A stretch of DNA of 64,000 bases from Malaya genurostris (Eukaryota > Arthropoda > Insecta > Diptera > Culicidae), in contig NC_080571.1 in the NCBI RefSeq assembly GCF_030247185.1, forward strand, positions 66,812,172 through 66,876,171. Direction: 5' to 3'. The notes below the pieces were generated by a model. That model ran no database searches. It had not been told where the DNA came from and worked only from the letters and a program-made list of their open reading frames with translations. The position numbers and the translations under genes were made by a program. Every line of letters starts with the position of its first letter. The stretch's first letter is position 1. Of this stretch, positions 13,601 through 22,579 are shown piece after piece.

Positions 13601-16600
13601 GTATACTCTTCCTCCGGAGGAAGCTCCTGTGATGTTTCTAGTTTCTCAGACATCGAGCTCGCGTAACGTTTCCAATCAATGTTTCGTGTGAAATCGTACG
13701 AAACATTGATTGTTTCCGATGGTCTTCCACGGTTGGTGATAGAAACTATGATCGGCAAGTGATCGCTACCGTGAGGATCACAGATTACCTTCCACTTGCA
13801 ATCTAACTGTAGCGAAGTCGAGCAAAGGGATAAATCCAGCGCACTTGGTTGTGCTGGCGGTCTAGGGTTCCGTGTCATTTCTCCCGTGTTTAGAATTGTC
13901 AAATTGAAGTTGTCACACAGATCTTGGATTAACGAAGAACGATTATCATCATATAAGCAGCCCCATCCTGTACCATGCGAGTTAAAGTCCCCTAAAACCA
14001 GCCGCGGTGAAGGAAGAAGTTCTATGATGTCTGCAAGCCGACGATGCCCTATCGAGACTCTGGGAGGAATGTAGATAGAAGCTATACATAGATCTTTGCC
14101 TTTAATATTAATTTGGCAAGCAACAACTTCAATTCCCGGTGTCGAGGGGAGGTTAATACGATAAAATGAATAGCACTTTTTAATCCCTAAAAGTACCCCT
14201 CCATAAGAGTCTTCTCGGTCCAGGCGGATTATGTTAAAATTATGGAAGTCGAGGTTGATGTTAGAAGTAAGCCAAGTTTCACTCAAGGAGAATACATCGC
14301 AATTATGAGTATGTATTAAGTGTTTGAAAGAATCAAGTTTTGGGATGATACTTCTGCAATTCCACTGAAGCACAATGATCATATCTTCGATTCTCAGTGG
14401 TAAATTATCCATCAAAAGATACGATCGCTGCAAGGAGGGGCCATTGTTCAGTCAACTGTTTTAAAAATGTCCTTACTGTTGGCAGTAGAGCAGTTAGGAA
14501 GCTTTTCAGAGGATCAGTAATATTGAAGGCTGTTAATATCCAGTCCACGATATCAGAAAATTTCAATAATCCAGCGTTTGTTGGATTTTCTGGTTGTGCT
14601 TTGGGGTCATTCGGGTTTTTTGATGCCCCAGGAAGTGCTGGGTACTCCTTATCATCCCTTAGTTTTTTGAACCCAGGAGGTGTTTGCTTCGGTTTTGAGT
14701 CAGCACTTTTTGTTTCCGTTTGGTTCTTTTGTGACGAAGAGGACAGTCTGAGGCCTTTACGAGGAAGCTTGGGAGAAGCCAGATTTTGTCTTTTCCTGCT
14801 TCCTTCAACCTGTGTGTAGGAAGGTCCTTCGCCTGGGTCGTCAGAGGTATCCTCTTCAACTGGCAAGATTGCAAACGGGTTCTCAGGGGTCGATGGAGTG
14901 GTTCTTTTTAAGATTTCCGCATAAGAACGTTTGGAACGTTCTTTCACGGATCGCTTCAATTTCTCCGCACGCTGTATGTACGTAGGGCACACCGAAAGAT
15001 CATGAGGATTCTCCCCGCAGTAGCAACACTTTTCCACTGCTCTTCTGCAGAGATCGTCCTCATGGGCCTCTCCGCATTTGCCGCATCGCAGTTTGTTGCA
15101 ACAATAGGTTGCCGTATGACCTAGCTGTTTGCAGCTTGTACAATGCATTACCCGCGGTACATACAGCCGAACAGGTAGACGAACTCCACTCACTACCAAA
15201 TAATTTGGAAGTGCAGATCCGGCAAAAGTCACGCGAAATGAGTCCGATTGGTAAAATTTACCATCTATCGATTTGGAGTGCAATTGCTTGCACTCCAAAA
15301 TTTTCACTGGTTGAAGGTCGGGGTTTTTGAAACGGCCTACCCCGTCCTTCATCAGATCTTCGATTGTCAGACTTTCGTCACGGACCACACCGTCGATCTC
15401 CACCACATGAGACGGGACGTACACGCGGTACTCCTTCGTGAACAACTCGCTGGTAGCAATCTCGTTTGCTTGCTTCAGGTCGGACACAACAACGCGTAAC
15501 TTGTTTGGCGAAACCTTATCTATTGTTTTTATTGCCGAGAAATGTTTTTCCAGGTCCCGAGCAATATTTAAAACTCTGAGAGATTTTAATTTGGGCCGGA
15601 AGTATACCACCCACGGACCCCCCGAGCCATCGTCTTGGTAAACTTTTTGGCGAGCAGGCAATATCTTAGAGGGAGATGGAGGCATCGGAGAGGGAGATGG
15701 CATTGGAGAGGGAGATGGTATCGGAGGGGGAGATGGTATAGGAGGGGTAGATGGCATCTCGGAAGCAAACTCAGCCTCTAAATGTTCTTCGTTCATTCGT
15801 TCAGCTTCGCCCTCCTCCGAGACACCCCCACTGTCATCAATATTCATATTTAAAGTGCGGGAGTAAAGAAGTCTCCCGCACTTGAAATGAGAAAGAAAGA
15901 AATAAAATGAAAAGAAAATATATGAATAGTAAAAGTTGAAAGAAAAAGTTTGAGAAAATACTTAACAGTATGTCACGGTAAGCTGTTAGGTGAGTTGCTC
16001 CTTCACTCCTTCGTTGTGCTTCAGCGTGACCTTGACTCAGGATTTGGCTGCTGCGATGCGGGTAGCAAACAATAGAAATAACTGCTGCCCGAGGATAGCA
16101 CAATAGCGTCTACTGTCGATACCGATACAAAACCGGTGCACAGACAGAACTCACTTGCGGGGATGCTACTTTTTATCACTTTTATTTAATGCCTATACTA
16201 CAGCCTCTGCTGTGATAGGCACCTTCGTCTTACCGATGTCGATTGTTAAAAAAACGCGTGTGCTCACTTCGAACATTCGGTTACGAATGCCTGAAGACGT
16301 TAGTTTGGTTTCGTTTTGGCATAGAGAAAAGAGTGACGTTGGCAATTATTCTCTCTCATTTTTTTCAATGAGAAACGAAAATGCGTTGTCTCTCTTCGTT
16401 TATTCTGGTGTCGGTCATTTACGAAAGAGACAGTAAAATATTGAAAATAAGATTGTTGGATTGGATGCTTTCATTGAGAATGCGTGACAATTTTAAGCTC
16501 TGGGTGTGACTAGTAGTAGTGTGAGTATGTCGCGCATACACAGTGTGTTTTGTCGAGTCGCATCGGACCGTTTTTTAAAGGAATATATGAAACGAAAATT

Positions 16601-18190
16601 TTTACCATGCCTAGAGAACAATAGAGGAAATCATAAAACTGTTCGTGAAAATCTCCAGCATTTAATGGTACAGATGTTTTACTTGTTTCATGAGTTCTAA
16701 GCTTATGAAACACTAAGTGGTTTTTCGTCAGTGTAAATTTTCAACTGCTTTTCATCCTTTGCATCTGCACAAACCGCATCTGTGTGCGTAACAGAGACGT
16801 CAAATTACTAAATACAGCACACGATCAGTAGAAAACGGCGGTTTGACGAAATAGTCTAAAGATGCAATATATAACGTGAAATTAAATTATGGAAGTACTA
16901 CCGTTCTACGCATAATTGATCCCGGATAGCATGGAAAATTATGCGTAGACCGACAGGTACAGGTGAATGATAGAGACGGGAATAAACCGTAAACGTGAAT
17001 CGTTAAAATGGTCATTCTGAACGATGATAATGTTGATGAAAGATGATGCGTAAGATGTAGGAAAAGACGGTTTCTGTTCTATGAAATACAAACAAACTGC
17101 ATTTATTTATGTGAATTGAAAAATGACTAAGCTGGCACCAAATTACCCTCTTTTAGTGTACAATATAATTAGAGAGATCGGCTGCACAGGTGGATCCAAG
17201 CTACACAAGGAAAATAATGGTAACACGGATGTAGGAATGTTCCATATCATAATAAGTACTAGGATGCATTCAGGAATATTAAAATGTCTTGCATTTAGTT
17301 GTTTATTTTTTTAAATTCCTTACTCCAATATATATGTATATAAACGCCAAGCTTAGCTATTAGCATTTTACACTAACACAACGTAAACCAAAACCACTGT
17401 GTGTAAGCAGAACTGACATATTAGAGTTGGCTGGTTTGAAGGAATTATCCGGAAAATCGTCTCTGGTGAAATGCACTTCAAGTTTCATAGGATTATTATA
17501 GTTTCTTAGGGATGCTAGAGCTTATTGATATAACACACACAAACATGCAAGGAAGAAATTGTGCTTTGAAGATAGACGTGAAATGATATCGAGTAACATT
17601 TTAAAAGCATACTAGCTTCGAAAACCGCAATCTATTCGGATCTATCACTTTATTAAAATTGAAATTATTCTATAAATCCGAGTAGATGGACAGCTTAATG
17701 TATGTTATCGATTGCTTCGAGTGTAGGCGAACCAATGAACCAATTATCTATAAAAATTTGTTCGAGCTTTGCATTCAAATTTATATCTCTATCAATAGAC
17801 GTACATCCGAACGAAATCAATTCCGTGTGGCAATATCATTGCTAACCACACGAACAATTATCTCCAAAGCGTGATTTATTCCACTCTTTCATACGAATCT
17901 CTTCATTCCTATCCAGACTAATCTACGGTATGGATCACTAGGACTACGGAAAATAGTAGCCGCACGAGACTGGAAGTGAGGTCTCCCCGTGCGACAAATC
18001 TTTGGCATAGCACTTACCCGTAGTTGAAGCTATTTTCCATGTCCTTGTTGTACCACGACTGACTGTGGCCGCCATGGTTGCGATTGGAATGATGTGAGTG
18101 ATGAGGTGAGAACGGCATGCGAGAACGGTTCCTTGGGGCGGCACCCCGTGAATAGGGCCGCCTTGACGTTCCCGAGTGGCCTGGATTCAT
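1536..18190 (-). CDS. RNF38/RNF44-type RING-H2 E3 ubiquitin ligase, 8 coding exons, 3' end outside window
   Basis: Eight exons on the minus strand (18190-18018, 3793-3541, 3468-2752, 2684-2496, 2428-2285, 2199-1970, 1894-1710, 1648-1536) have GT/AG borders and agreeing phases, summing to 2004 nt or 668 codons. The protein is long, low-complexity and rich in His, Pro, Ser, Asn and Gln. It ends in the block conserved in vertebrate RNF38/RNF44: LLNFLAMF, then ENYEALLSLAERLGEAKPRG, then QLPSYKFN, then a RING. The RING has C-x2-C, then LPCSHEFHSKC, then KWLR, so six of eight zinc ligands are present. The last pair (CPIC in the family) must lie in an exon left of position 1. Family members are E3 ligases that bind an E2 through the RING. 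The fly relative is probably murashka; that name is from memory. Start chosen because an in-frame TAG lies 18 nt upstream. Identity is sure; exon borders are by eye. Confidence 0.9.
1710..1894 (-). CDS. RNF38/44-like exon 7 (conserved pre-RING block)
   Basis: Encodes the highly conserved helical segment between NETENYEALLSLAERLGEA and EIDQLPSYKFNADTHTG, almost identical in order and spacing to vertebrate RNF38/44. It leaves one base (G) at its GTTAGT donor. Confidence 0.93.
1970..2199 (-). CDS. RNF38/44-like exon 6
   Basis: Starts after ATTCTGCAG and ends at TTCCT|GTAAGT, leaving two bases. The exon ends with the family motif YSGILLNFL, whose last codon is completed by the A that opens exon 7, giving the conserved FLAMF block across the junction. 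Confidence 0.88.
2285..2428 (-). CDS. RNF38/44-like exon 5
   Basis: Starts after CATTTACAG and ends at GAA|GTAAGT, 48 codons in phase 0. It encodes RADGFTLDGLDH, then a Ser/Pro/His-rich stretch ending PPQPIYISTE, which resembles the segment before the conserved C-terminal half of RNF44. Confidence 0.85.
2496..2684 (-). CDS. RNF38/44-like exon 4 (His-Pro repeat)
   Basis: Starts after TTTCCAACAG and ends at CAACAG|GTAATC, 63 codons in phase 0. The middle (about 2530-2595) is a run of alternating His and Pro codons that reads as a simple CATCC-type repeat in the DNA, so its length may vary between alleles. Confidence 0.85.
2752..3468 (-). CDS. RNF38/44-like exon 3 (low-complexity region)
   Basis: Encodes 239 codons in phase 0 on both sides, with donor CAG|GTAAAA. 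It holds a basic SRKRRRVQR cluster that could be a nuclear localisation signal, an Asn/His run, nine consecutive Gln (about 3094-3120), many His-Pro and Pro-Gln segments, and then VDINQVPVSLPLGHHEQVW, the best conserved-looking stretch. These are disordered-region features. Confidence 0.88.
3469..3540 (-). other. 72-nt stop-free mini-intron between exons 2 and 3
   Basis: Bounded by GTACGT at 3540 and TTTTGTTTTACAG at 3469. Its length is 24 codons and the frame is open across it, so retention would add 24 residues that are more hydrophobic than their surroundings. The splice signals favour an intron. Retention in some transcripts is possible. Confidence 0.7.
3541..3793 (-). CDS. RNF38/44-like exon 2
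   Basis: Follows a pyrimidine-rich tract and the acceptor TATGCAG at 3800-3794. It encodes 84 full codons (Asn/Ser/Pro/Arg-rich, ending STVDRHS) after the split Gly codon. It ends in phase 0 at a GTACGT donor. The reading frame is also open upstream of the acceptor, but the Leu-rich run there is just the translated pyrimidine tract. Confidence 0.85.
5059..5322. mobile_element. MITE with inverted ends (GTTTTCGTTTTTAA...)
   Basis: The left end reads GTTTTCGTTTTTAATTTGCA and continues CTACACCGGTG. The reverse complement of the right end reads the same with small changes (AAATTGCACTACGCCGG). The interior is about 200 bp, non-coding, and repeats the motif GTGTAGCACTGGTGTAG. The target duplication is not clear. 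Confidence 0.6.
6200..6730 (+). pseudogene. DD37E-type Tc1/mariner transposase relic
   Basis: Pieces of a transposase can be read: RTVRNILVKVEYKSYETS at about 6457-6510 and DEVKLDSEQLLGQKFY at about 6583-6630. The second corresponds to the DDETYVKLD...LPGQ.Y block around the first catalytic aspartates of the better copy at 46.7-48.3 kb. A short deletion or insertion (near the T run at 6551) and stops break the frame. No inverted ends were recognised. Confidence 0.5.
8155..8276 (-). mobile_element. Truncated tRNA-related SINE copy
   Basis: On the minus strand this segment matches the body of the SINE at 57301-57515: the ACTAGCCATG region, the GAATCGGCTGCGAA-like region, CAGAAAGGCCAAAT and AAAAGGAATGTAAT. 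The tRNA-like head with the promoter boxes is missing. Confidence 0.6.
8427..8545 (+). repeat. SINE-like repeat, copy 1
   Basis: Shares CGGCGGGAAGGGCC and the segment TCGTTCTTTTGAAG..GAATC with 23067-23275, in the same order and orientation but with an internal part missing. Family unnamed. Confidence 0.45.
10305..10316 (+). repeat. LINE target-site duplication, 3' side
   Basis: CCTGAAGACGTT, followed directly by the T run that is the poly(A) tail of the minus-strand LINE. It matches 16290-16301 exactly; the last two T are shared with the tail. Confidence 0.85.
10346..10351 (-). terminator. LINE polyadenylation signal AATAAA
   Basis: AATAAA on the minus strand, about 12 nt before the 20-base poly(A) tail. 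It is in sense with the host gene and could end host transcripts early inside the first intron. Confidence 0.7.
10732..14433 (-). CDS. LINE ORF2: endonuclease, reverse transcriptase, RNase H
   Basis: 1233 residues with all domains and key residues visible. The apurinic-type endonuclease spans about 20-230 (WNCRS at 24, SETW at 51, LGDFNSHG at 147, GSDHLP at 222). The reverse transcriptase spans about 480-750 (FLDVKGAFD with D576, GLPQGSCLSPLLYN at 631, LADD with D665 and D666). RNase H spans about 950-1075 (D955 in YTDGS, E988, D1012, H1058 in PSHCS, D1068 in NERAD). Near the C-terminus is a CVCG...HDIEHVVWTC zinc motif. It nicks target DNA and primes cDNA synthesis from the nick. No stop or frameshift was found. 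C-terminal RNase H is typical of the I clade, not of Jockey. Confidence 0.95.
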   Translation of the reverse strand: MQRSYLLMDNLPLRIEDMIIVLQWNCRSIIPKLDSFKHLIHTHNCDVFSLSETWLTSNINLDFHNFNIIRLDREDSYGGVLLGIKKCYSFYRINLPSTPGIEVVACQINIKGKDLCIASIYIPPRVSIGHRRLADIIELLPSPRLVLGDFNSHGTGWGCLYDDNRSSLIQDLCDNFNLTILNTGEMTRNPRPPAQPSALDLSLCSTSLQLDCKWKVICDPHGSDHLPIIVSITNRGRPSETINVSYDFTRNIDWKRYASSMSEKLETSQELPPEEEYTFLAGLILDTAIQAQTKRVPSAQTSMRSPNPWWDKECSELKTKKASAFISFRRNGTPDNYRKYAALEFQMKSLIKAKKRGYWRRFVDGLTRETAMSTLWNTARRMRNRNHANESEEYSNRWIFDFAKKVCPDSVPEQKISRVATLNTNETPFSMVEFSLALLSCNNRAPGLDRIKFNLLKNLPDSAKRRLLNLFNKFLEGNVVPHEWREVRVITIQKPGKPASDHNSYRPIAMLSCIRKLLEKMILFRLDNWVETNGLLSGTQFGFRRGKGTNDCLALLSTEIQMAFARKEQMASVFLDVKGAFDSVSINVLSEKLHQHGLSPVLNNFLYNLLSEKHMHFEHGDLTTKRFSYMGLPQGSCLSPLLYNFYVNNIDECINTSCTLRQLADDSVVSIIGPKAADLQGPLQDTLDNLSTWAFQMGIEFSTEKTELVVFSRKREPAQLQLQLGGETIAQVFTFKYLGVWFDSKGTWGCHIRYLKRKCLQRINFLRTITGTWWGSHPGDLIRLYKTTILSVMEYGCFCFRSATNIHFIKLERIQYRCLRIALGCMQSTHTMSLEVLAGVLPLKNRFWDLSYRLLIRCDILNPMVIENFEKLVELNSQTRFMSLYFDYMAQNINPSSFVPNRVHFVDTSNSTVLFDTSMKEEICGIPDPVRPQEIPKIFNNKFKEVDCNKMFYTDGSYLDGSTGFGIFNVNFTASYKLSDPASVYVAELAAIQYTLEIIDTLPTDHYFIVSDSLSSIEALRSVKPGKHSPYFLGKIREQLSALSAKSYQITLVWVPSHCSIRGNERADSLAKVGALEGDIYERPICFNEFFSCCRQKTLASWQNTWNSGTLGRWLHSIIPQVSTKAWFRGLDVSRDFIRVMSRLMSNHYMFSAHLRRVGLAESGVCVCGEGYHDIEHVVWTCVEYCDARSQLIGSLRARGIPPFIPVRDVLATRNLPYMTLIYNFLKTINAQI
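14405..15847 (-). CDS. LINE ORF1 (Gag-like RNA-binding protein)
   Basis: 480 residues. The N-terminus is acidic, followed by a Ser-Pro-Met/Ile repeat (residues 32-62), an RRM-like region (about 77-230) and three CCHC zinc knuckles at C236-C249 (C-x2-C-x4-H-x4-C), C255-C267 and C274-C287. The C-terminal third is basic and Ser/Pro-rich. Proteins of this type coat the element RNA to form the ribonucleoprotein used in retrotransposition. The frame is open from the first ATG. It overlaps the start of ORF2 by 29 nt in another frame, so ORF2 is probably translated by reinitiation. Confidence 0.92.
   Translation of the reverse strand: MNIDDSGGVSEEGEAERMNEEHLEAEFASEMPSTPPIPSPPPIPSPSPMPSPSPMPPSPSKILPARQKVYQDDGSGGPWVVYFRPKLKSLRVLNIARDLEKHFSAIKTIDKVSPNKLRVVVSDLKQANEIATSELFTKEYRVYVPSHVVEIDGVVRDESLTIEDLMKDGVGRFKNPDLQPVKILECKQLHSKSIDGKFYQSDSFRVTFAGSALPNYLVVSGVRLPVRLYVPRVMHCTSCKQLGHTATYCCNKLRCGKCGEAHEDDLCRRAVEKCCYCGENPHDLSVCPTYIQRAEKLKRSVKERSKRSYAEILKRTTPSTPENPFAILPVEEDTSDDPGEGPSYTQVEGSRKRQNLASPKLPRKGLRLSSSSQKNQTETKSADSKPKQTPPGFKKLRDDKEYPALPGASKNPNDPKAQPENPTNAGLLKFSDIVDWILTAFNITDPLKSFLTALLPTVRTFLKQLTEQWPLLAAIVSFDG
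16290..16301 (+). repeat. LINE target-site duplication, 5' side
   Basis: CCTGAAGACGTT, directly next to the 5' terminal CATT of the element (minus strand). Confidence 0.85.
18018..18190 (-). CDS. RNF38/44-like exon 1 (first coding exon)
   Basis: Encodes 57 codons plus two bases, beginning MNPGHSGTSRRPYSRG and continuing His/Ser/Asn-rich to ENSFNYG. The donor is GG|GTAAGTGC (GT at 18017-18016). The two left-over bases GG pair with the T that opens exon 2 to make a Gly codon, so the phase fits across a 14-kb intron. There is an in-frame stop shortly upstream of the ATG. No domain is recognised in this exon. Confidence 0.85.
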
Positions 18191-19196
18191 GGTTCGGTTC
18201 GTTGAGCTCTTCTGCTGTCGCTATATTTTTTTCCTTCTTTACTTCTATAACACACTACCACTACCAGCATGCACAGCGTGCTAGCAATCCGTCTTTGTTT
18301 CACTTCCTGTGGTACTGTGAGATTTTTCGTCAAACAGCTCTAACAACTGATCCCGTCGTTGCGTCGTCACACGTTGAACGGCGAAGGTTTCTTCGATCGG
18401 AATTTTCTTTTTTTCCGTATTTTAATGTTTATTTAACGATCTCTTTCAATAGTTGTTGTTGTTGTTTCTTGTTTATACTTCACTTGGCATTCATCTACAC
18501 GTTGTCAATGATATTCCTCTGTTCGGCTAGACTTCGCTTCAAAATTGTCCGATCAGTTTGTACTCAACACTTTGTCCTATCGCGAAGGCATACGAATGGA
18601 TCACACACATTGGCGCAATATGATTCACAACACGATTTAATTACGCTCCGTCGCTATACGGGCATCTAATTCATTCATGGGATGAACCTACCGTTCAAGG
18701 GGGGTTGTTGTATATTTATATTTTCACTACACATCAAATAGTTGCTACACATATGGCGGGTAATGTTCGCATACACCATCCAATTTGAACATTCACAATA
18801 GACGAAAAAGAAACACGTAATAAACTACCAACGACAAAAGGGAGAGGAACCTCAATCGAAGAGAAAAAACGTTAGGTATAACAGCGATGTGAAGAAAGAG
18901 TAAAATGTGATCCGTTTGTTTCTTTCTTATTATTCAATGTTGCGTTATGCTGGGTGAGTAATGATGACGTCTCCGAACACACTGCAATGACGACGTGAAC
19001 TTGACGCTCGACGCTGAATGTGCTTCCGGTTTCAGAAATGGGTGCGCCCGAAAATGGGGGTTTTGGCTTCCTGACGGTTAAAGCACGACCAGGCTATCGA
19101 TGCAGTTCGGTTTTCCTCGCACTGTCTGTCTCATTAATCGATACGCATTTACGCTAGGCGGTAACAGTTGGGGGTAACGATGGCCGAATGTGTCTA
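18191..19196 (-). other. Candidate 5' untranslated exon of the RNF38/44-like gene
   Basis: Reading the minus strand, a pyrimidine tract of about 30 bases ending TTTCTTCAG lies at 19229-19197, a textbook acceptor. No better splice signal lies between it and the start codon at 18190, so 19196-18191 may be contiguous 5' untranslated sequence. The promoter would then lie further right. Inference only. Confidence 0.4.
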
Positions 19197-19229
19197 CTGA
19201 AGAAACCAGAAGAAAAAGAAAAAAGAAAG

Positions 19230-20899
19230 AAATGATGGAAAACAGTTAATATACATGTTGAACTTTCGATTTCGGTTTGCAATGTGTCTGTTGTGCCGTA
19301 AGCTTCTCTTGTAAATATTATGTAAGAAAAAAAATGGTACGATGGTAACCTTAAAAAGATGCTACAAACTGACACTATATTAATTTCACATTCTGTTTTG
19401 TATGTGCTTTCTTGTAGTTAAACAGACTATACGCAAACGTCGCTGTTACTTCAAACTGTTTATCAACAAGAACGTAAATAGAACATGGGCAAATATATAA
19501 GGCTGGCTTGGTTGAAACAGCTGACTCACACAGAGAAATAAGGAGTGAGTTTCCGCTGCCTCTATATCCACTCGAGTTCTACCCAGCTCTACGGTGGCAT
19601 AGCACGGAAACAGTTTATGCTGGAACTCAAAAGGCTGTGGACTCGCATTTGCGCACTCCGACTAGTAGATAGGTAGTTTATGCACATGCGCCATTCCTTT
19701 GGCGTTGCTGCCCGGTACTCTCCTTGGAGCGAACCCAAGCAACGAACTGAAGCGGTGATTTGTTTGAAAACAATAACACGTCGTTATACGGTTTTGTACG
19801 GCAACGAACACTTCTGAATAGAAGGGGTGTTGAACAGAATTTGCAGTGCGGTCTTTTCACTGCACTGTGGGGGAATTTTTACTTCGCATCTTCTGGCCAT
19901 AGCATTACTTCATAATTTGCTTCCAACACCGCATCATTGTACCATGCAATGAATCAAATCTCACAGGCATAGAAAACGAAGCCATTCCTTCATATCGAGC
20001 TCCAGTCTACCAGTGTTCTCTTTAAAGTTAATTACTTTCTATTGATTCATTATTGCGGCGTGTTTATAGAATTTTGGTTATCGGACGAAGTACCGTTAAT
20101 ATACGAGATTGAAAATACTCTGGTAAGTCCTGAACTACTTGGTGTAGCATCAAGTATCATCAAGGAACAGTTCAAACATATGAAATATTGAATAATAATA
20201 CAATTCCCGAACCAGACTTCTTATTCGACAGAACTAAGCTAAGGATTCTAGGAACTAGACCGATCTGGAAGGTATAACGAGCTCAAACCCAAGTAACGAA
20301 TCGCAACGTTCCACTTGAGCCAATTTGCTCTGAGGAATTATATTCTATATTCTCTTCTCTAGTTAATCCAATTTCTTCTAACAACACGTACGATATTCTT
20401 TCTGAATGGAATTGCAAATACATAGAATATTTTTTCTAAAATAACTACAGTGAACGATTATCACTCTAAAACAATTCAATTTATCGTCTCCAGTAACTGT
20501 GATGATCTCTAATTTCCATTTTTTACTAAGCTTCTCTCTTCGTTCCTTCTCTTAATTTTACTAAGCTTTCTTCGTTCCTTCTCACATCGAATTGAATAAA
20601 AAGGGGAACGTTGGTTGATGGATTGGAAGATTACAAACGCCTCCTTAGGTATTAGTCTTATAGGCTTTCTAAGTTTTATATGTACGACATAAATTCCAAA
20701 GATGCCTTGAAATGTTTATCAAATTTCCAAAGTACTAGGTAAATGGAACTGCTTTGTTTTGTCTTTTCCCAAGTTATATGGATTGTTTGCGACAAAATCT
20801 GGACACCTAAAATCTCAGGAAATACTTCATCAACGCGTGAAATATCTCGCAGGATGATAAATGCCTTTGTGTCAAATTAAATTTTGTGATACAACAAGC
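19230..20899. other. No gene seen
   Basis: Upstream flank of the candidate 5' untranslated exon. Short ORFs only, with no protein resemblance. Confidence 0.4.
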
Positions 20900-21420
20900 T
20901 TCTGAATCAAGGATGGTGTTGGAAGAAGTGCAAAAAGCAGTCGTGAGTAGTCGTAATGAAAAACCGGATCTGTCAGTAAGAAAACTGGCAAAAAAGCTTG
21001 TTTTTCCTTCACTGCACTGTCCATAATGGTCTTAAATCTTCCGATACACGTTTGACAATAGACAGGAAGACTCAGAGCGAAGCAAAAACGGATTTCAGGA
21101 ATCGCCAGGAGGTCGCGAAGGTGAAGAAAATATTGCAGAAGAGACCAAATCTTTCGGTACGTACTGTGGCTAGAAAAATAAAAATGTCACCCATGATAAA
21201 CAGAATGTGACGGCTAAAACCCGGGCTCTCAAGTTGTATCGCGAATATTTGACGAAATTTTCCTGTGTGATAATGGACGATGAAACTTATGTGCTGGAAG
21301 ACTTTATGCAACTTCCTGGAAGGTCTTCTTTATACTGCCATGCAACAAAACGGCGTAGACGAGCATATCAGGTCGAAGAAAAAGGTTAAGTTCAGTGTTG
21401 GTGATTGCCAAAAATTTGAC
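20900..21420 (+). pseudogene. DD37E-type Tc1/mariner transposase relic
   Basis: Recognisable pieces are NRQEVAKVKKILQKRPNLS plus VRTVARKIKMSP (helix-turn-helix region, about 21098-21195), then IMDDETYVLEDFMQLPGR (about 21270-21324) corresponding to the first catalytic aspartate block. An in-frame stop and a frame change lie between them, and the half carrying the other catalytic residues is absent. Confidence 0.6.
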
Positions 21421-22309
21421 AGAAGCTGCACGATTTTTATCTATATTGTGTACAACATTTTCAATCCAGTAGAAGATGCTAGAAGAACTCGATTCTCTCA
21501 ATGCATGAACCAAGAGAGAATTTTTCTACATTTCTTCGCTCCACTTCATACTCTGAGTATTTCACGGCCCTTAAAAAAATACAGTCTGATAATGATTGGT
21601 GCTGTGTGGAATTTACCAAGAGAGAATCGGAAGTTGACAATTATCGCAGAAAATCGAATCGATGATTCGACGTGATGATTCTCATACTAGGTTGCAATAT
21701 TTCAAAACCCTTGTGTGGAGCATTCACATACATTTTCATAAACACAACTTATACAAAGGTTATATGCACATAGTTAGAATAAGCGGCAGTAGTAAAATGA
21801 TTCTATCGCAATTATCCACTGCCCATACAGAATCGAATCGCGAAACGAGAATAAGCGACCGTTTTATTGCTTCAGAGAGAATCCCACAGCAGCGAGCTAA
21901 CCTTTGATTCTCTGACAGGTCATCGAGAGAAATTAGCTCTCGCACTGGTGTCTATTCTATGTTAAATGAACCATGCCGGCTTTTTGTTGCTACGATGATA
22001 TCCGTCTCTTTTTGATGGCACTTATTGAATCGTGTGAAGAGTTGCGAGTGAGCGTTCTTTGATACGATAAATGCCATCCTTGGTTAAGTTTGCAAAAAAG
22101 TTGCGAGTTGCGACTTATTGAGCGGTATTGGGCTCTCGTGAAGAGAGAACTCTAAATATGACCAACAAGCAAAAATTATTTAAAAAAATCGAAAATCTTG
22201 GACAAAAACTGCCAAATCGGTTGCAGAGAAGTCTGCATAGACTCCAATGACAGGAGTAAACTCAAAAGTTCGTAGTTTCTTTATGCAGCCTAATTAGGGA
22301 CCTTAATTA
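21421..22309. other. No gene seen
   Basis: AT-rich sequence with a 131-codon ORF (21280-21675) whose composition is not protein-like and which starts inside a transposase relic. Nothing else recognised. Confidence 0.4.
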
Positions 22310-22316
22310 ATTGAAC

Positions 22317-22579
22317 CAAAGACATCATATTAACAAGATATCCAGCTCTCACATTTCCCGAACAAATTATTGACAACATCCTTTTTAGAAAGCATGGCGC
22401 CCTCAAGCGAGTCCACATCGAATCTCGCACATAAAATGAGGGAAGAAAGATGTCAAATTCGTGCGAGCCAAAATAGCAGCACTGCGCACCCATACAATTG
22501 ACATGATATGTTGAATGTGATGCCGTGCGATGGCGTTGCTGAACTGACGATTGATTTCGCTCCAAGCAGACAGGGTCTG
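22317..22579 (+). repeat. 263-bp dispersed repeat, copy A
   Basis: Runs from CAAAGACATCATATTAACAA to GACAGGGTCTG and is flanked on both sides by ATTGAAC (22310-22316, 22580-22586). Copy B at 35928-36190 has exactly the same length with clear base-by-base similarity, and a truncated inverted copy C is at 56515-56603. It is non-coding. The ends are CA...TG without extended inverted repeats, and the 7-bp duplication marks it as an inserted element. Family unknown to me. Confidence 0.8.

Larger units (their letters stand above)
10315..16289 (-). mobile_element. Full-length I-clade non-LTR retrotransposon (LINE)
   Basis: About 5.97 kb. The 5' end starts CATTCGTAACC at 16289 (I-factor elements also begin CATT). 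It is followed by a 5' leader of about 440 nt, ORF1, overlapping ORF2, a 3' UTR of about 380 nt with AATAAA (10351-10346), and a 20-base poly(A) tail (T run 10334-10315 on the plus strand). A 12-bp direct repeat CCTGAAGACGTT flanks it at 10305-10316 and 16290-16301; the last two T overlap the tail. RNase H in ORF2 and three CCHC knuckles in ORF1 place it in the I clade (MosquI is the known Aedes relative). Both ORFs are open, so this may be a recent and possibly active copy. It lies in the first intron of the RNF38/44-like gene, same orientation. Confidence 0.92.
3794..18017 (-). other. Large first intron of the RNF38/44-like gene
   Basis: About 14.2 kb between phase-matched exons 1 and 2. 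It contains a MITE (5059-5322), a DD37E relic (about 6200-6730), a TTAA-flanked element with nested SINEs (7462-8873) and a full-length LINE (10315-16289). The segments 3794-5058, 8878-10304 and 16302-18017 show no gene or clear element. Segment 5379-6066 is rich in TCTCGGTA and GCCGAGA motifs in both orientations and may be another decayed inverted-repeat element. Confidence 0.8.

Noticed and set aside
17944..18144. 66-codon minus-strand ORF over the first coding exon
   Set aside because: It is in another frame and runs past the donor at 18017. The frame starting at 18190 has proper start, donor and phase.
18094..18669. 191-codon plus-strand ORF
   Set aside because: Antisense to exon 1 and the candidate 5' untranslated exon. 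Its composition is not protein-like.
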